A stretch of DNA of 22,377 bases from a virus (IMGVR_UViG_3300044799_000900:1-22377), one strand, 5' to 3'. Numbered from the stretch's first letter, positions 6,635 through 14,221 are shown. Made by a program: numbers and translations. The notes: generated by a model not told the origin, from the sequence alone.

Positions 6635-7177
6635 TTATTCCACTCCACGCCTGTACAATTCGTCTTCGCCAGCTCGTTGAATGCTGCGAGTACGCGTGGG
6701 CATCTCCGCAGCTGTCTCATTAAAGCTTTGGACGCTTGCGGTTGCCGAGTTCATGCTGTTAGCGAAGCTCCACATAGCCGCGGCTGCAGCCACAATAACC
6801 GCGATGCCCACGCCAGTCAAAGCCAAAAACGTCGCGAAACTGATGTTCAAGCTGTTCTGGATCATGGTGGCGAAGGCTGTCGCGGCGGCATAAACCTTCT
6901 GGGCGACGGCAATGCCGGCGCTTGTACGCATGAACATGCCCATTACGGTGACAACCATCATGGCGGAATTGAAAGTCCGCGTTTGAGTATCGTTCAGCAA
7001 GCCAAACTGGTTAGCGATGTACCCGATTGCTGTGCCCGTGGCCCCTATTCCGGCGAGGACGGCGCCTAAGCTCTTCACTCGAGTGGCGAGGCTCTCAGCG
7101 TCAGTTTGAATCCTGTTAAATTCTGCACTCGCATGATTTACAGCCCTTATGGTGACGGCTATTTCTCTGAAACTCAC
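6635..7177 (-). CDS. Very short tail tape measure protein
   Basis: 180 residues from a GTG overlapping the stop of the gp10-like gene (GTGA). Residues 5-45 are an amphipathic helix with Asn/Gln heptads (AVNHASAEFNRIQTDAESLA). Residues about 35-60, 70-90 and 112-138 are hydrophobic, Ala/Gly-rich segments (GVGIAVIVAAAAAMWSF), as in phage tape-measure proteins that span the tail lumen and help DNA cross the membrane. Position between the chaperone/gp10 genes and the hub is canonical. Tape measures usually exceed 500 residues; this one is far shorter and has no lysozyme or peptidase domain. Either the tail is very short or the gene has lost its centre. It is not visibly frameshifted. Confidence 0.75.
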   Translation of the reverse strand: MSFREIAVTIRAVNHASAEFNRIQTDAESLATRVKSLGAVLAGIGATGTAIGYIANQFGLLNDTQTRTFNSAMMVVTVMGMFMRTSAGIAVAQKVYAAATAFATMIQNSLNISFATFLALTGVGIAVIVAAAAAMWSFANSMNSATASVQSFNETAAEMPTRTRSIQRAGEDELYRRGVE

Positions 7178-7542
7178 AATCCCGCCTCCATTTTGGCCAA
7201 ATCCAACGCTCCCAACAAAATGCGTTCAAGTTCGGGTAGATGGGTTTGGACTGCGGGGTTCAGGAAGGGCTTAGCCTGTGCATAGCGAGTGCCGAATTCA
7301 ACATTAGCCGCGTAAGCGGCTTCTGCGCCTACTTCCGTGCACCACTCTTGGATTCGGGCGTAAATGGTGCTTCTCAAGTAGCCAGTCCGAGCGGGCACGA
7401 GGTGTGTGGCTTCTGTTTTGACGGTTTCAGCCCACTTCGCCAGTTGCTCGTGCACTTGTCTTTGCATTTCAGTGTCAAAGCGTTTTATTGCTTGCTTGAA
7501 TTCCTCAGCGCCCGTGAGGTCGCAGTTGATTTCAACGCTCAT
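7174..7542 (-). CDS. HK97 gp10-like neck/tail protein
   Basis: 122 residues. The segment VPARTGYLRSTIYAR followed by VGAEAAYAANVEFGTRYAQA and KPFLNPAV is the hallmark of the HK97 gp10 family, small proteins of the neck or tail completion complex. The start ATG overlaps the stop of the frameshifted chaperone frame by 11 bases and its own stop overlaps the tape-measure GTG, so translation is coupled on both sides. In most phages this gene lies between head-closure and tail-terminator genes; here it sits after the chaperones, an unusual place. Confidence 0.85.
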   Translation of the reverse strand: MSVEINCDLTGAEEFKQAIKRFDTEMQRQVHEQLAKWAETVKTEATHLVPARTGYLRSTIYARIQEWCTEVGAEAAYAANVEFGTRYAQAKPFLNPAVQTHLPELERILLGALDLAKMEAGL

Positions 7543-8067
7543 GCTTTTTTGCCTCTTTTTCTGCTTTTTGTCGTTCTTCCTCTGTTTGGCGGTCTAGCTC
7601 GTTGAGGATAATGGTGAATTGGTGAATGGTTCTGGCTGATTGTTTTGCGAGCTGGTTTGGGGTCCACCCGAATTCTCTGCAGAGGCGGAAGTCTGTGATG
7701 GCTGGGTGTGGTTTCTGGCGTCTGACGGCGCGGATAAAAAAGCCGTTTCTTCCCTTGTCATGGCGCACAGGTCGTTGACTATCTTGGAGAATAACTCGCC
7801 GAGTGGTATGGGGACGCCGTTTTCTTCGCCTAAGAGTCTTTCCAGCGTTATGGGTGTGTGGAGTGGCTGTTCTTTAAGCGATGCCCATATGGTTTCGGCT
7901 TGTATGGCTATGAAGTCGCTGCTGATCACTTGTCCTGACACGGCGTGGTATCGTGTGTGTTTCTGGATTATGCGGCTTCGTTTAGCCCACGTGAGCTCTT
8001 GGAAAACGTACTTGCCGGCGTATTCTGCGCCGTATTCGGTTCCGAGGTTAATGGTTTCTCTGCGCAT
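7532..8067 (-). CDS. Tail assembly chaperone, -1 frameshift fusion form
   Basis: Predicted longer product made by slipping -1 at T TTT TTA (7741 down to 7735): residues 1-111 come from the 0 frame (8067 to 7735) and the next 67 from the -1 frame (7735 to 7532), total 178. The joined -1 segment (IRAVRRQKPHPAITDFRLC, then EFGWTPNQLAKQSARTIHQF and a Glu/Lys tail) has globular protein character, whereas the 0-frame tail is low complexity. This mirrors the G/GT pair of phage lambda and the gp13/14-type pairs: two chaperones sharing an N-terminus that load the tape measure during tail building. The GW-PNQLA pattern recalls short tail-chaperone C-terminal domains. Confidence 0.75.
7594..8067 (-). 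CDS. Tail assembly chaperone, unshifted form
   Basis: 157 residues in the 0 frame. ATG with GGAGATGA upstream; the first 20 bases overlap the preceding small gene. Residues 1-110 form the conserved part (start MRRETINLGTEYG, then YVFQELTWAKRSRI); after the slippery heptamer the frame becomes Ser/Thr/Gln/Asn-rich, as expected of a tail that ribosomes reach only when they do not slip. Located between the tail-tube and tape-measure genes, the universal position of tail chaperones. The protein is expected in the cytoplasm during assembly and not in the virion. Confidence 0.8.
   Translation of the reverse strand: MRRETINLGTEYGAEYAGKYVFQELTWAKRSRIIQKHTRYHAVSGQVISSDFIAIQAETIWASLKEQPLHTPITLERLLGEENGVPIPLGELFSKIVNDLCAMTREETAFLSAPSDARNHTQPSQTSASAENSGGPQTSSQNNQPEPFTNSPLSSTS
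7735..7741 (-). promoter_or_regulatory. -1 ribosomal slippery heptamer T TTT TTA
   Basis: On the minus strand the 0-frame codons read GCT TTT TTA, giving an exact X XXY YYZ heptamer (T TTT TTA). The -1 frame entered there is open for 67 codons and overlaps the gp10 start. No clear stable stem was found just downstream by eye. The position, between tail tube and tape measure, is where tail-chaperone frameshifts lie. Confidence 0.75.
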
Positions 8068-8257
8068 TCTGAATCATCTCCATCGTGGCGATTCGGTTGC
8101 TTATCGCGGTGTTCACGTCTTCGAGGATGATTGTCTGCATCCACTTTGGCAGTTTCAGGATGCGTTCGCCGAGCTTTTCCCACGTGCGAATCCATTTCCG
8201 TCGCAGTTCTGCTTCTCTGCCGAAGTTCTCTAAGACCTTAACTTCCACATCGGTCAT
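8048..8257 (-). CDS. Small tail-operon protein of unknown function
   Basis: 69 residues, entirely helical and charged, with RRKWIRTWEKLGERILKLP near the middle. ATG with GGTGA upstream, 14 bases after the tail-tube stop; its end overlaps the chaperone start by 20 bases. Good ribosome site, tight packing and constant strand make it a genuine gene. It may be an additional assembly factor, since small helical proteins often accompany tail chaperones, but no family is recognised. Confidence 0.7.
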   Translation of the reverse strand: MTDVEVKVLENFGREAELRRKWIRTWEKLGERILKLPKWMQTIILEDVNTAISNRIATMEMIQNAQRNH

Positions 8258-8271
8258 TGCCTTTCACCCGC

Positions 8272-9129
8272 TTAGCTTATCGCGACTGTTTTGGCAACGA
8301 ATGTGCCTTTTAGGCTGACGAGCTCTTCAACGCGTGTTGGCGCTGCTGCGTTCTCCCATTTGCAGTTGCTGAAGACAGCCTTGTGGCTTCCGCCCAAACC
8401 GAATTCTAGGCTGAATTCCGCGTCGTTGATCACGTCTTCGAACTCTTCTTTGCTTTCGAACTCGAAAACCAGTTCGCCTGTTAAGTCGCGGTGCCTGTGC
8501 GGCAAGTACTTGAGGATGTTTCCGTTTGGCGTGCGGATCACGGGGACTTGTTTGAGGTTGTTTTCGATGGTGAATTTCCAGTCCGTTACGCGCTCCAGCG
8601 TTGCCGCGTCTTTTTTGATGTAGCTTTCGTAGAAGGGCACTGCTCCAGCGTGATCAGCGTAATTAGCGCCTGCTATCTTGGCTGTTCCTGCTACGAGGTC
8701 TTGGGCGAGAAGCTCCGCGTTGGCTTTTACAACGTCTTCTACGCCGCATTCGACTGTTGCTCGTTGGAATTTGCAGCCCGTGTAAAGGAGCGAGATTATG
8801 TCCGTGGCAGAGGCGAAAGCGCCCTTGTAGTAGAGCAGTTGGATGCTCAGGGACTTGCCTAATTCCGCTTTTGCGTACTGGAGAAAGTTTATGGGCGCGT
8901 CACTTGGCAACGGATAAGCGATTTTCAGGCTTGGCGCTCTTAGGCCTTTCTTGATTGCTTGCAGGTCTATGGAGCCTACGCCGCGGAGTTTCATGTTGCT
9001 CGGGTTCACTGTTGGCTCTAAGCTCTCGGCGGGAACGCTCAGCATCGACGGGTTCGTGGGCGTTTGTCCATAAACTGTTTCTTCCACGTAGTAGACTCGG
9101 CTTTCGTGCGCACTGTATGTTTCTGGCAT
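8272..9129 (-). CDS. Major tail tube protein
   Basis: 285 residues with AGGAG upstream. Beta-rich sequence starting with VYYVEETVYGQTPTNPSM, a pattern typical of siphovirus tail-tube proteins (a short N-terminal strand followed by TPxxP). The C-terminal half has alternating strands (DLTGELVFEFESKEEFEDV, FSLEFGLGGSHKAVFSNC) compatible with the tube fold that stacks as hexameric rings. It lies between the tail terminator and the chaperone genes, the usual place. A middle region (about 125-190) may be an exposed loop or small domain. No contractile sheath gene is present, so the tail should be of siphovirus type. Confidence 0.85.
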   Translation of the reverse strand: MPETYSAHESRVYYVEETVYGQTPTNPSMLSVPAESLEPTVNPSNMKLRGVGSIDLQAIKKGLRAPSLKIAYPLPSDAPINFLQYAKAELGKSLSIQLLYYKGAFASATDIISLLYTGCKFQRATVECGVEDVVKANAELLAQDLVAGTAKIAGANYADHAGAVPFYESYIKKDAATLERVTDWKFTIENNLKQVPVIRTPNGNILKYLPHRHRDLTGELVFEFESKEEFEDVINDAEFSLEFGLGGSHKAVFSNCKWENAAAPTRVEELVSLKGTFVAKTVAIS

Positions 9130-9139
9130 TTTTTGTTTT

Positions 9140-10114
9140 TCACACTCCTATGTTCTCGAAGAACCATGATTTCAAGGTGAATTCCGTGCGGAAAATGAAG
9201 GGTTTAACGTCCACGCGGTCCACGTCGCGGAAACTGGCCACGTCGCAGTAGGTTATGCCGTTAACCGTGACCGTGCAGCTTACGTAATCGCAATACAGCG
9301 TTGCAGGGATCGCGCCGTCGCTGGCGTTCAGTGTTCTGGCAAGAAACCAAACATACCCGTTGTCGTCGACGTAGTTTGGCAGGTCCTGAACCAGCGTGAT
9401 GGCGATTGTTTCGTCGGTTCCGCCTGCTCCGCCTGTTTGAGCGTTCTGCCAAGCGCTAGCGTTGTGGTTCCAGACTTTGACTGTGACTCCGTTGCCGCCC
9501 GGCGCTGTCCCGTAGCCCTCGAAAGCTAAAACTATCTTCTTAACAGTTTTTTCTCTGCTCTCAACCCTAAAGCGGAACAGCATAACCGCGTATTCGCCGT
9601 TTTCGCCGTGGCTTATTTGGCAACGGTCATCGTCGCTGTACCAGAGCTGCTGATACTGCCCGCTTGACAGCTCGGTCCAGCCAGCCGCATAGGGCGAGGC
9701 TTCACTGCTATTGTGATACGCCTTGCGCATTTGCCCACTTGGACCCGTGTTAAAGAAATCGTAGAGCGTTTCGTTGGGTTTATTGCGGTTCTGCCTAATG
9801 ACGCGGTTGACTTCGTCGCCGATTTTGCCGCGCATTACTCTGCCTGCTTCGCTTGTGCTTGGCGTGTCTGTTGTCCAAACGTTGACCCTTAAGAGTGACA
9901 GGCGCCTCCGTGTTCTGCCGCTTAACTCGATTTTCTGGTCTGTACTCTCAGCCAAGCCTACGGTTACTTGCCCGTCACAGTTCTTGAAAGCGTCAGTGTT
10001 CTGCCACTCGCAGGTCACGCTTACGGTGGCCAGGGCTCCGTTGTCTTTGGCAACGCGCATTTTCGTTCTGAGCAGTCTCGTAACTGTCGTGGCTACGTCT
10101 TCTGTCTCGCTCAT
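9140..10114 (-). CDS. Tail terminator/completion protein with inserted beta domain
   Basis: 324 residues from the ATG that overlaps the head-closure stop (ATGA), with GGAGG 11 bases before it; an in-frame GTG 21 bases upstream is less likely. Residues about 5-120 and 285-324 together look like one small tail-terminator fold (VTRLLRTKMRVAKDNG at the start; DVDRVDVKPFIFRTEFTLK at the end). Between them, about 130-285, is an inserted beta-sandwich rich in aromatic and Gly/Asn residues (GWTELSSGQYQQLWYSDDD, VTVKVWNHNASAWQNA), resembling jelly-roll or carbohydrate-binding modules. The terminator caps the tail tube and joins it to the head, so the insert would project at the neck. Order after head closure and before tube fits. 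Confidence 0.75.
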   Translation of the reverse strand: MSETEDVATTVTRLLRTKMRVAKDNGALATVSVTCEWQNTDAFKNCDGQVTVGLAESTDQKIELSGRTRRRLSLLRVNVWTTDTPSTSEAGRVMRGKIGDEVNRVIRQNRNKPNETLYDFFNTGPSGQMRKAYHNSSEASPYAAGWTELSSGQYQQLWYSDDDRCQISHGENGEYAVMLFRFRVESREKTVKKIVLAFEGYGTAPGGNGVTVKVWNHNASAWQNAQTGGAGGTDETIAITLVQDLPNYVDDNGYVWFLARTLNASDGAIPATLYCDYVSCTVTVNGITYCDVASFRDVDRVDVKPFIFRTEFTLKSWFFENIGV

Positions 10115-11535
10115 TGGCTCATGAGCCTCCTGCACGTGACTTTGCGAAAGGCAGTCTCGCCTCTGAAGGTGAATTCCTGCACGCTTAGAATCTCGTAGTC
10201 TTCGCCGTTTCTGCGGATTTTGTCCCGACGCCGCACTGGCGCAAAAACGTGGATAACCAAGTAGTCATTTGTGACGTAGCCCGGCTCCAGCAAAACTTCT
10301 TCAGCTTTCGCCGGCAAGACTATCGCTTTCAAGTCTATGCCCGCGCCGTAGACGGTTTTTTCGCCTCCTTCCTTCAGTGGATGGAGCGTTAGGTTTTCGC
10401 CTTTGCTGTTCAGTATCTGAGTGAACCGCGTCACGGGCGCCTCGTAGCTTAAGAATAGCTGTGAAAGCCAGCAGACAGTGGCCATGGCCTGCTTGTTCTC
10501 TACGAAACCGTAGTCCGCGTGTTTGGCACCCCAGAACATGAATTCGTTTGAATGGTTGCTGATGATTTTCGCGCTGAACTCGTAGGCGGATTTGTCTCGG
10601 TCTCGTCGTATCTGGGCAAGAATGCCCGCGGTTACGCTATCATAATAATCACAAGCTGGAACCCTCGCCGCAACGTCGATGTAGCCTGCCCAGCAGATCG
10701 CCGGGTTATAGGCGGGATACAGCGGCGAAGGGCCGATGGCGTTGATAAACTCGTAGGCCTTTTGCACTGTGGGACTCCAGCCTTCATGATCGTAAAGGCC
10801 TAATAGTGCGTAAGCCAACGCGTCATCGAAAATCGTGCCCTCATTTGGGCCTGTGCGGTGCCAGTTCCCATCTCCACTGGGCGGCGGATCATAGTAGACG
10901 TAGAAGCCTTCGAGACCTTGGCGGCAAAAGCCTGTTGAGTCCGAGATCATGGCTTCGTACTTGCCTTTGTTGGCGGGGTCTGATTCGCAGAGCATCTTCA
11001 GGGCAATAAGCCCGTAGAGGCATTCAACATCCATCTGCTGAAGCCACGCGTCCGTTAGGGTTGTGGCTCTTGCGAATCCGCCGTAGTACTTGTCGTGAAT
11101 GCCAAGCTGGCTTGGTTTGTGCTGCATGTTGTAGAGGAACGTGTCGGCTGCCAGTTTGGCACTGTTCAAATATGCCGCATTAGTGGTAAGCTCGTAGACT
11201 TTCAACAAAGCGGGTATCGTGCGGCACGCGTCAACGCTGTAAAAAAACGTGCTGGTCTCGGCGCTTTTAAATCCGCCGTACGCCTGCTTCTCGCTGTCCG
11301 TGCACTGCTGCGTCAGTATCCAGTCTGCGAGCTCCACGATTTTGCTTTCTATCTCCGCGCTTCGATCATCGAACTCCGCGTCGAAGTAGGCTTCGTACAG
11401 AAAATCAACAGCGAAACCAGCGACAAACGCGGCTCTGCCCCATGTCAGGTCTGGCCCAGACTCTGGTATCACGTAAACGTACGGAGCGTAATCAATTACG
11501 AACTGGTAGTAGTAGTCTTCTGGCACTTTTGCCAT
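10111..11535 (-). CDS. Head-closure protein fused to six-hairpin-glycosidase-like domain
   Basis: 474 residues. The ATG chosen lies 4 bases after the connector stop with GGAG upstream; a TTG 21 bases earlier is also in frame. Residues about 1-375 contain repeated helix pairs with aromatic Gly-Gly turns (QAYGGFKSAETSTFFYSVDA, HDKYYGGFARATTLTDAW, DDALAYALLGLYDHEGW), the look of an alpha/alpha six-hairpin barrel found in many glycosidases. Residues about 380-474 resemble a head-closure (stopper) protein, with VRRRDKIRRNGEDYEILSVQ and a final strand. The fused protein lies between the connector and the tail terminator, the proper place for head closure. Catalytic acids of the barrel cannot be assigned, so it may be only a binding module. 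Confidence 0.7.
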   Translation of the reverse strand: MAKVPEDYYYQFVIDYAPYVYVIPESGPDLTWGRAAFVAGFAVDFLYEAYFDAEFDDRSAEIESKIVELADWILTQQCTDSEKQAYGGFKSAETSTFFYSVDACRTIPALLKVYELTTNAAYLNSAKLAADTFLYNMQHKPSQLGIHDKYYGGFARATTLTDAWLQQMDVECLYGLIALKMLCESDPANKGKYEAMISDSTGFCRQGLEGFYVYYDPPPSGDGNWHRTGPNEGTIFDDALAYALLGLYDHEGWSPTVQKAYEFINAIGPSPLYPAYNPAICWAGYIDVAARVPACDYYDSVTAGILAQIRRDRDKSAYEFSAKIISNHSNEFMFWGAKHADYGFVENKQAMATVCWLSQLFLSYEAPVTRFTQILNSKGENLTLHPLKEGGEKTVYGAGIDLKAIVLPAKAEEVLLEPGYVTNDYLVIHVFAPVRRRDKIRRNGEDYEILSVQEFTFRGETAFRKVTCRRLMSQ

Positions 11536-11539
11536 TCTC

Positions 11540-11893
11540 TTACGCGCTCCTGACAACGGGCTGCTTTAACCCATTCAAAACTCGTTCAAGCTCCTGTTGG
11601 AGCACGCCTAATGGCGGAGCCTTTTCCGTGACGCTGACGTTTTGGTCTCCAACGCTGAAGCTTAAGCCAACCGCGGAGCCGCCCGTCAAATAGCAGATCG
11701 CGTAGACTGCGGCTAGCAGCGTGATGAACTCTTTCTCTGCTTCCGTACAATCATTAAAGTCTACTTCCTTGCCGAGCTCCAACTCCAGCGTGACTTCTGC
11801 GCGTTTGAGCATCTTTGAGAGCTTGGCGTCTGGAATGTCTGTGGCGCTAACATTAATCGTGTCTCGCACGTCGCTTAGTGATACGTTCGCCAA
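11540..11893 (-). CDS. Head-tail connector (gp6-like)
   Basis: 117 residues from a TTG with GAGGT 9 bases before it. Helical protein with LSDVRDTINVSATDIPDAKL at the start, a middle segment of paired helices (EAEKEFITLLAAVYAICYLTG) and a strand-loop-helix end, the pattern of gp6-type connectors that sit under the portal ring. It is the first gene of a tail-gene transcription unit with a TATA-like box at 11934-11940. The stop lies just before the head-closure start. Confidence in the exact family is moderate because these proteins are very divergent. Confidence 0.7.
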   Translation of the reverse strand: MANVSLSDVRDTINVSATDIPDAKLSKMLKRAEVTLELELGKEVDFNDCTEAEKEFITLLAAVYAICYLTGGSAVGLSFSVGDQNVSVTEKAPPLGVLQQELERVLNGLKQPVVRSA

Positions 11894-11933
11894 ACCGCGT
11901 CAACCTCGCACGTAGAAAAGGCGGATAAGGCGA

Positions 11934-11940
11934 ATTTAAA
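11934..11940 (-). promoter_or_regulatory. Putative promoter of the connector-to-hub operon
   Basis: TTTAAAT on the minus strand lies about 41 bases before the connector start in an AT-rich 117-base gap. This spacing predicts a short leader carrying the GAGGT ribosome site. It follows the T-tracts that end the phospholipase gene, so a new transcription unit probably starts here. Confidence 0.45.
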
Positions 11941-11949
11941 CAATTTTTA

Positions 11950-11990
11950 CGATAAAAAAGCCTGATTAAAGTCTATTTAACTAAAAAAGC
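11950..11990 (-). terminator. T-tract terminator after the phospholipase gene
   Basis: Two T6 runs on the minus strand (11983-11988 and 11954-11959) follow the phospholipase stop codon by about 23 and 52 bases. Archaeal transcription ends mostly at such T-tracts. The first is preceded by a small AAAAAGC-type inverted repeat. Confidence 0.5.
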
Positions 11991-12010
11991 TTTTTGAGAA
12001 AGTGTTTTCG

Positions 12011-12916
12011 TTAAGCCATTACTGAATAAGCCTTTTTCTTCAAACTTTTCTTTTTCATGTAAAAAATAACGGGCAAAGTAAAAAGCACAAGCATGGTCAC
12101 CACTACAAAGTCTGAGGGGAATTCTGGAATTATTTCTTCAGTGTAGAAGGTGTGTAATACGTCGGCGATTATGTTTACCGCCAAGTTTAGGGATTCTCCG
12201 CTTCGATTCCTAAACGTGGCGTCGTTCCAGTTGTAGTGTTGGTCCATCCAAACGCACGTTAAATCCCCTTCAGCATCAAAAGTCGTGTCATAAGCCAGCG
12301 TCGAAGCCGCATCATAAACCGAGCTTACGCCCAAGTTGCCATCGAACACGAGGTAACTGTTGAATTCGTCCGCGTAGCTCTCCGTGCGGTGTTGCACATA
12401 ATCTTCATAGTCGCTGTGATGCGATTCGGCACCCCACGCCGTGGCTGCGCCCATCACGTGTCCAAAAACGGCCAAGTCCGCAATGTAGTGCGCAACCATG
12501 CCCAATCGCTTGGCGGCTTCGCCAAAGTTTCCAGCATTAAAAAAGTTAACCGCGTTCACGTATTCTTCTCTGGCTCTGACAGCCGCGGCGTCATCCTGCA
12601 CTGAACCATTAGCGAAAAAGTAAACGTGATGCTTAGTCGTGTCGCCCATACCATCAGGAGCTTGATTGTTATCGGGCAGCTCAGTTCCGTATAGATAACT
12701 GGCTTTATTGTCAATCAGAAACTGCTTCTCCTGCAGCGGCAGCCAGTCCAGGGCGTGTTCGGCGATCCAGTCATGAGTGCCATAATTCGGATTGCTCGGG
12801 TCGGTGCTGTAGCCGCCGTTGCTCCAGCCTGAAACAGTTGTGGCGCCAAGGCTGACTATGAATAACGCGCTTAAGAGGACGCTCACGCATGAGAAGGCTA
12901 CTTGTTTCCTTAGCAT
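12011..12916 (-). CDS. Secreted zinc-dependent phospholipase C-like enzyme
   Basis: 301 residues. A signal peptide (about 1-30) would leave W31 near the mature N-terminus, as in bacterial zinc phospholipase C, where Trp1 binds zinc. The remaining ligands can be placed with family spacing: H48, an acidic residue near E79-D82, H97, H143-xxx-D147-xxxxx-H153, and H167-xxx-E171. The C-terminus has IPEFPS, one transmembrane helix and KKKSLKKK, the common archaeal PEF-type membrane anchor, so the enzyme should sit on the outer face of the membrane. The family hydrolyses phospholipid head groups; here the targets would be archaeal ether lipids. It lies in the structural operon but has its own promoter and terminator. 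A nuclease role (S1/P1 fold is related) is the alternative. Confidence 0.8.
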   Translation of the reverse strand: MLRKQVAFSCVSVLLSALFIVSLGATTVSGWSNGGYSTDPSNPNYGTHDWIAEHALDWLPLQEKQFLIDNKASYLYGTELPDNNQAPDGMGDTTKHHVYFFANGSVQDDAAAVRAREEYVNAVNFFNAGNFGEAAKRLGMVAHYIADLAVFGHVMGAATAWGAESHHSDYEDYVQHRTESYADEFNSYLVFDGNLGVSSVYDAASTLAYDTTFDAEGDLTCVWMDQHYNWNDATFRNRSGESLNLAVNIIADVLHTFYTEEIIPEFPSDFVVVTMLVLFTLPVIFYMKKKSLKKKAYSVMA

Positions 12917-12950
12917 GGCCCAGTGCCGTATTCTATTTTAGGTGTGCTTC

Positions 12951-12960
12951 AAATTTAAAA
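12951..12960 (-). promoter_or_regulatory. Putative promoter of the phospholipase gene
   Basis: TTTTAAATTT on the minus strand lies about 35 bases before the ATG, which predicts a leader of about 10 bases. No good Shine-Dalgarno sequence precedes the ATG, which fits a near-leaderless transcript. Confidence 0.4.
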
Positions 12961-12964
12961 ATTG

Positions 12965-14134
12965 CTAGTCGCCTGCGAGTTGCACAGCCAAATCGCCTAG
13001 GATAAGGAACAATCTTGTTTTCTTAACGCCGCCAGTTCCAACCTCAACGACCTCAGTAAGGCTAATGCTCTCAGTAACCTGCAGAACACGAGAAGGCGTA
13101 GAAACCGCATCAACCAAGGTCAATGAATCAGACACATTCAACGTCTTTAATACTCTTGCTACATCCGCAAGGTTCACGGAATCCGCAACCGCCAACAGTT
13201 TCGCCACCAAAACGACCTCAGCAGCGCCTATCGCATCCGAAACAGTGACCGAGGGCTTATGCCTAAAAATTGCATCAAGAACACTCACGGTATCCGCAAT
13301 AGCCACAGGCTTATTCACCAACGCCAAATCAGCCAAGCCTATCGTGTCTAGCACGGTTTTAATTATAGCCCCTGTGATAACGTTAACCAAGTCAGCGAGC
13401 GAAAGCACATCTGAGACAATCAAAGGCGACTTGTCCCCTTTAACCGAATCCGCAGCGCCCACAGAATCCGCTATAGTTAACGTCTTGTTCCGCAAGACTG
13501 CATCAGCAAGCCCTAAAACATCTGTTATTGGAAGAAGTGTTTTATGCCGCAGAACCGAATCGGAAAGCCCAAGCGAATCCGTCACTTCCTTTAAAACTCC
13601 GCCTGCCGTGTAAGTGACTGTTAATTTGCACGCATTCGCATTCACATTGTCCCATGAGTAACAGTCTTTCTTGTTGTCGCTTGCGCTACCATCATCTTCC
13701 CAGAAAAGAGCTAAAGCGTTACCGCTTACCCAGCCTGCCCTATTAACTATCTCCTGAATAACTGCCGATATATCGACGCTATCATACCAAGTGTCTGCTG
13801 TCCACCCTTCACTAGGATCCCAATCTACTGCGGCGGTTGTTCTTGGGCGACCATTATAATCCGTTAAATCCGAGAATGTAGCAGCGTTGTCTTCATCATC
13901 ACCTGTAATTTTTGTCTTTACACCCGTAGACGGATCTGATACCCTAGCACGGACTGAGATTGCGGCAGAGTTGATGGTTGAACCCTGCGGGATAGTAATG
14001 TTTAGGAATCTAACGCCGCTGCCATCGACAAGACCATCACGATGCCCAGCGATAATACGAATACCATTTGTGTCAAATGTTGCGTTTTCCCTACGGCAAT
14101 CGTCAGTTGATGCTCCAACTTGCCATGCAGTCAT
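12965..14134 (-). CDS. Fibre-like protein with ten 18-20-residue repeats
   Basis: 389 residues. Residues 1-180 form a beta-rich head domain (GVRFLNITIPQGSTINSAAI, WYDSVDISAVIQEIVNR, LALFWEDDG, ending ACKLTVTYTA), resembling galactose-binding-like domains of viral fibres. Residues about 181-368 are ten tandem units of 18-22 residues with the pattern V-x-D-S-[IVL]-x-L-A-D-x-V followed by a basic residue and a leucine, likely a fibrous coil or beta-solenoid. The end, KKTRLFLILGDLAVQLAGD, breaks the pattern and may be a trimer or attachment tip. The gene follows the remnant and T-tract downstream of the homing endonuclease. A receptor-binding or tail-fibre role is inferred. Confidence 0.7.
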   Translation of the reverse strand: MTAWQVGASTDDCRRENATFDTNGIRIIAGHRDGLVDGSGVRFLNITIPQGSTINSAAISVRARVSDPSTGVKTKITGDDEDNAATFSDLTDYNGRPRTTAAVDWDPSEGWTADTWYDSVDISAVIQEIVNRAGWVSGNALALFWEDDGSASDNKKDCYSWDNVNANACKLTVTYTAGGVLKEVTDSLGLSDSVLRHKTLLPITDVLGLADAVLRNKTLTIADSVGAADSVKGDKSPLIVSDVLSLADLVNVITGAIIKTVLDTIGLADLALVNKPVAIADTVSVLDAIFRHKPSVTVSDAIGAAEVVLVAKLLAVADSVNLADVARVLKTLNVSDSLTLVDAVSTPSRVLQVTESISLTEVVEVGTGGVKKTRLFLILGDLAVQLAGD

Positions 14135-14221
14135 TTTTTATGTCTCTTCATATCATCATATTATTATGTTTACTTTCCAAATAGTGCTTGTTTTGCCGAA
14201 AGTTGTCATAGATTTCCCCAT

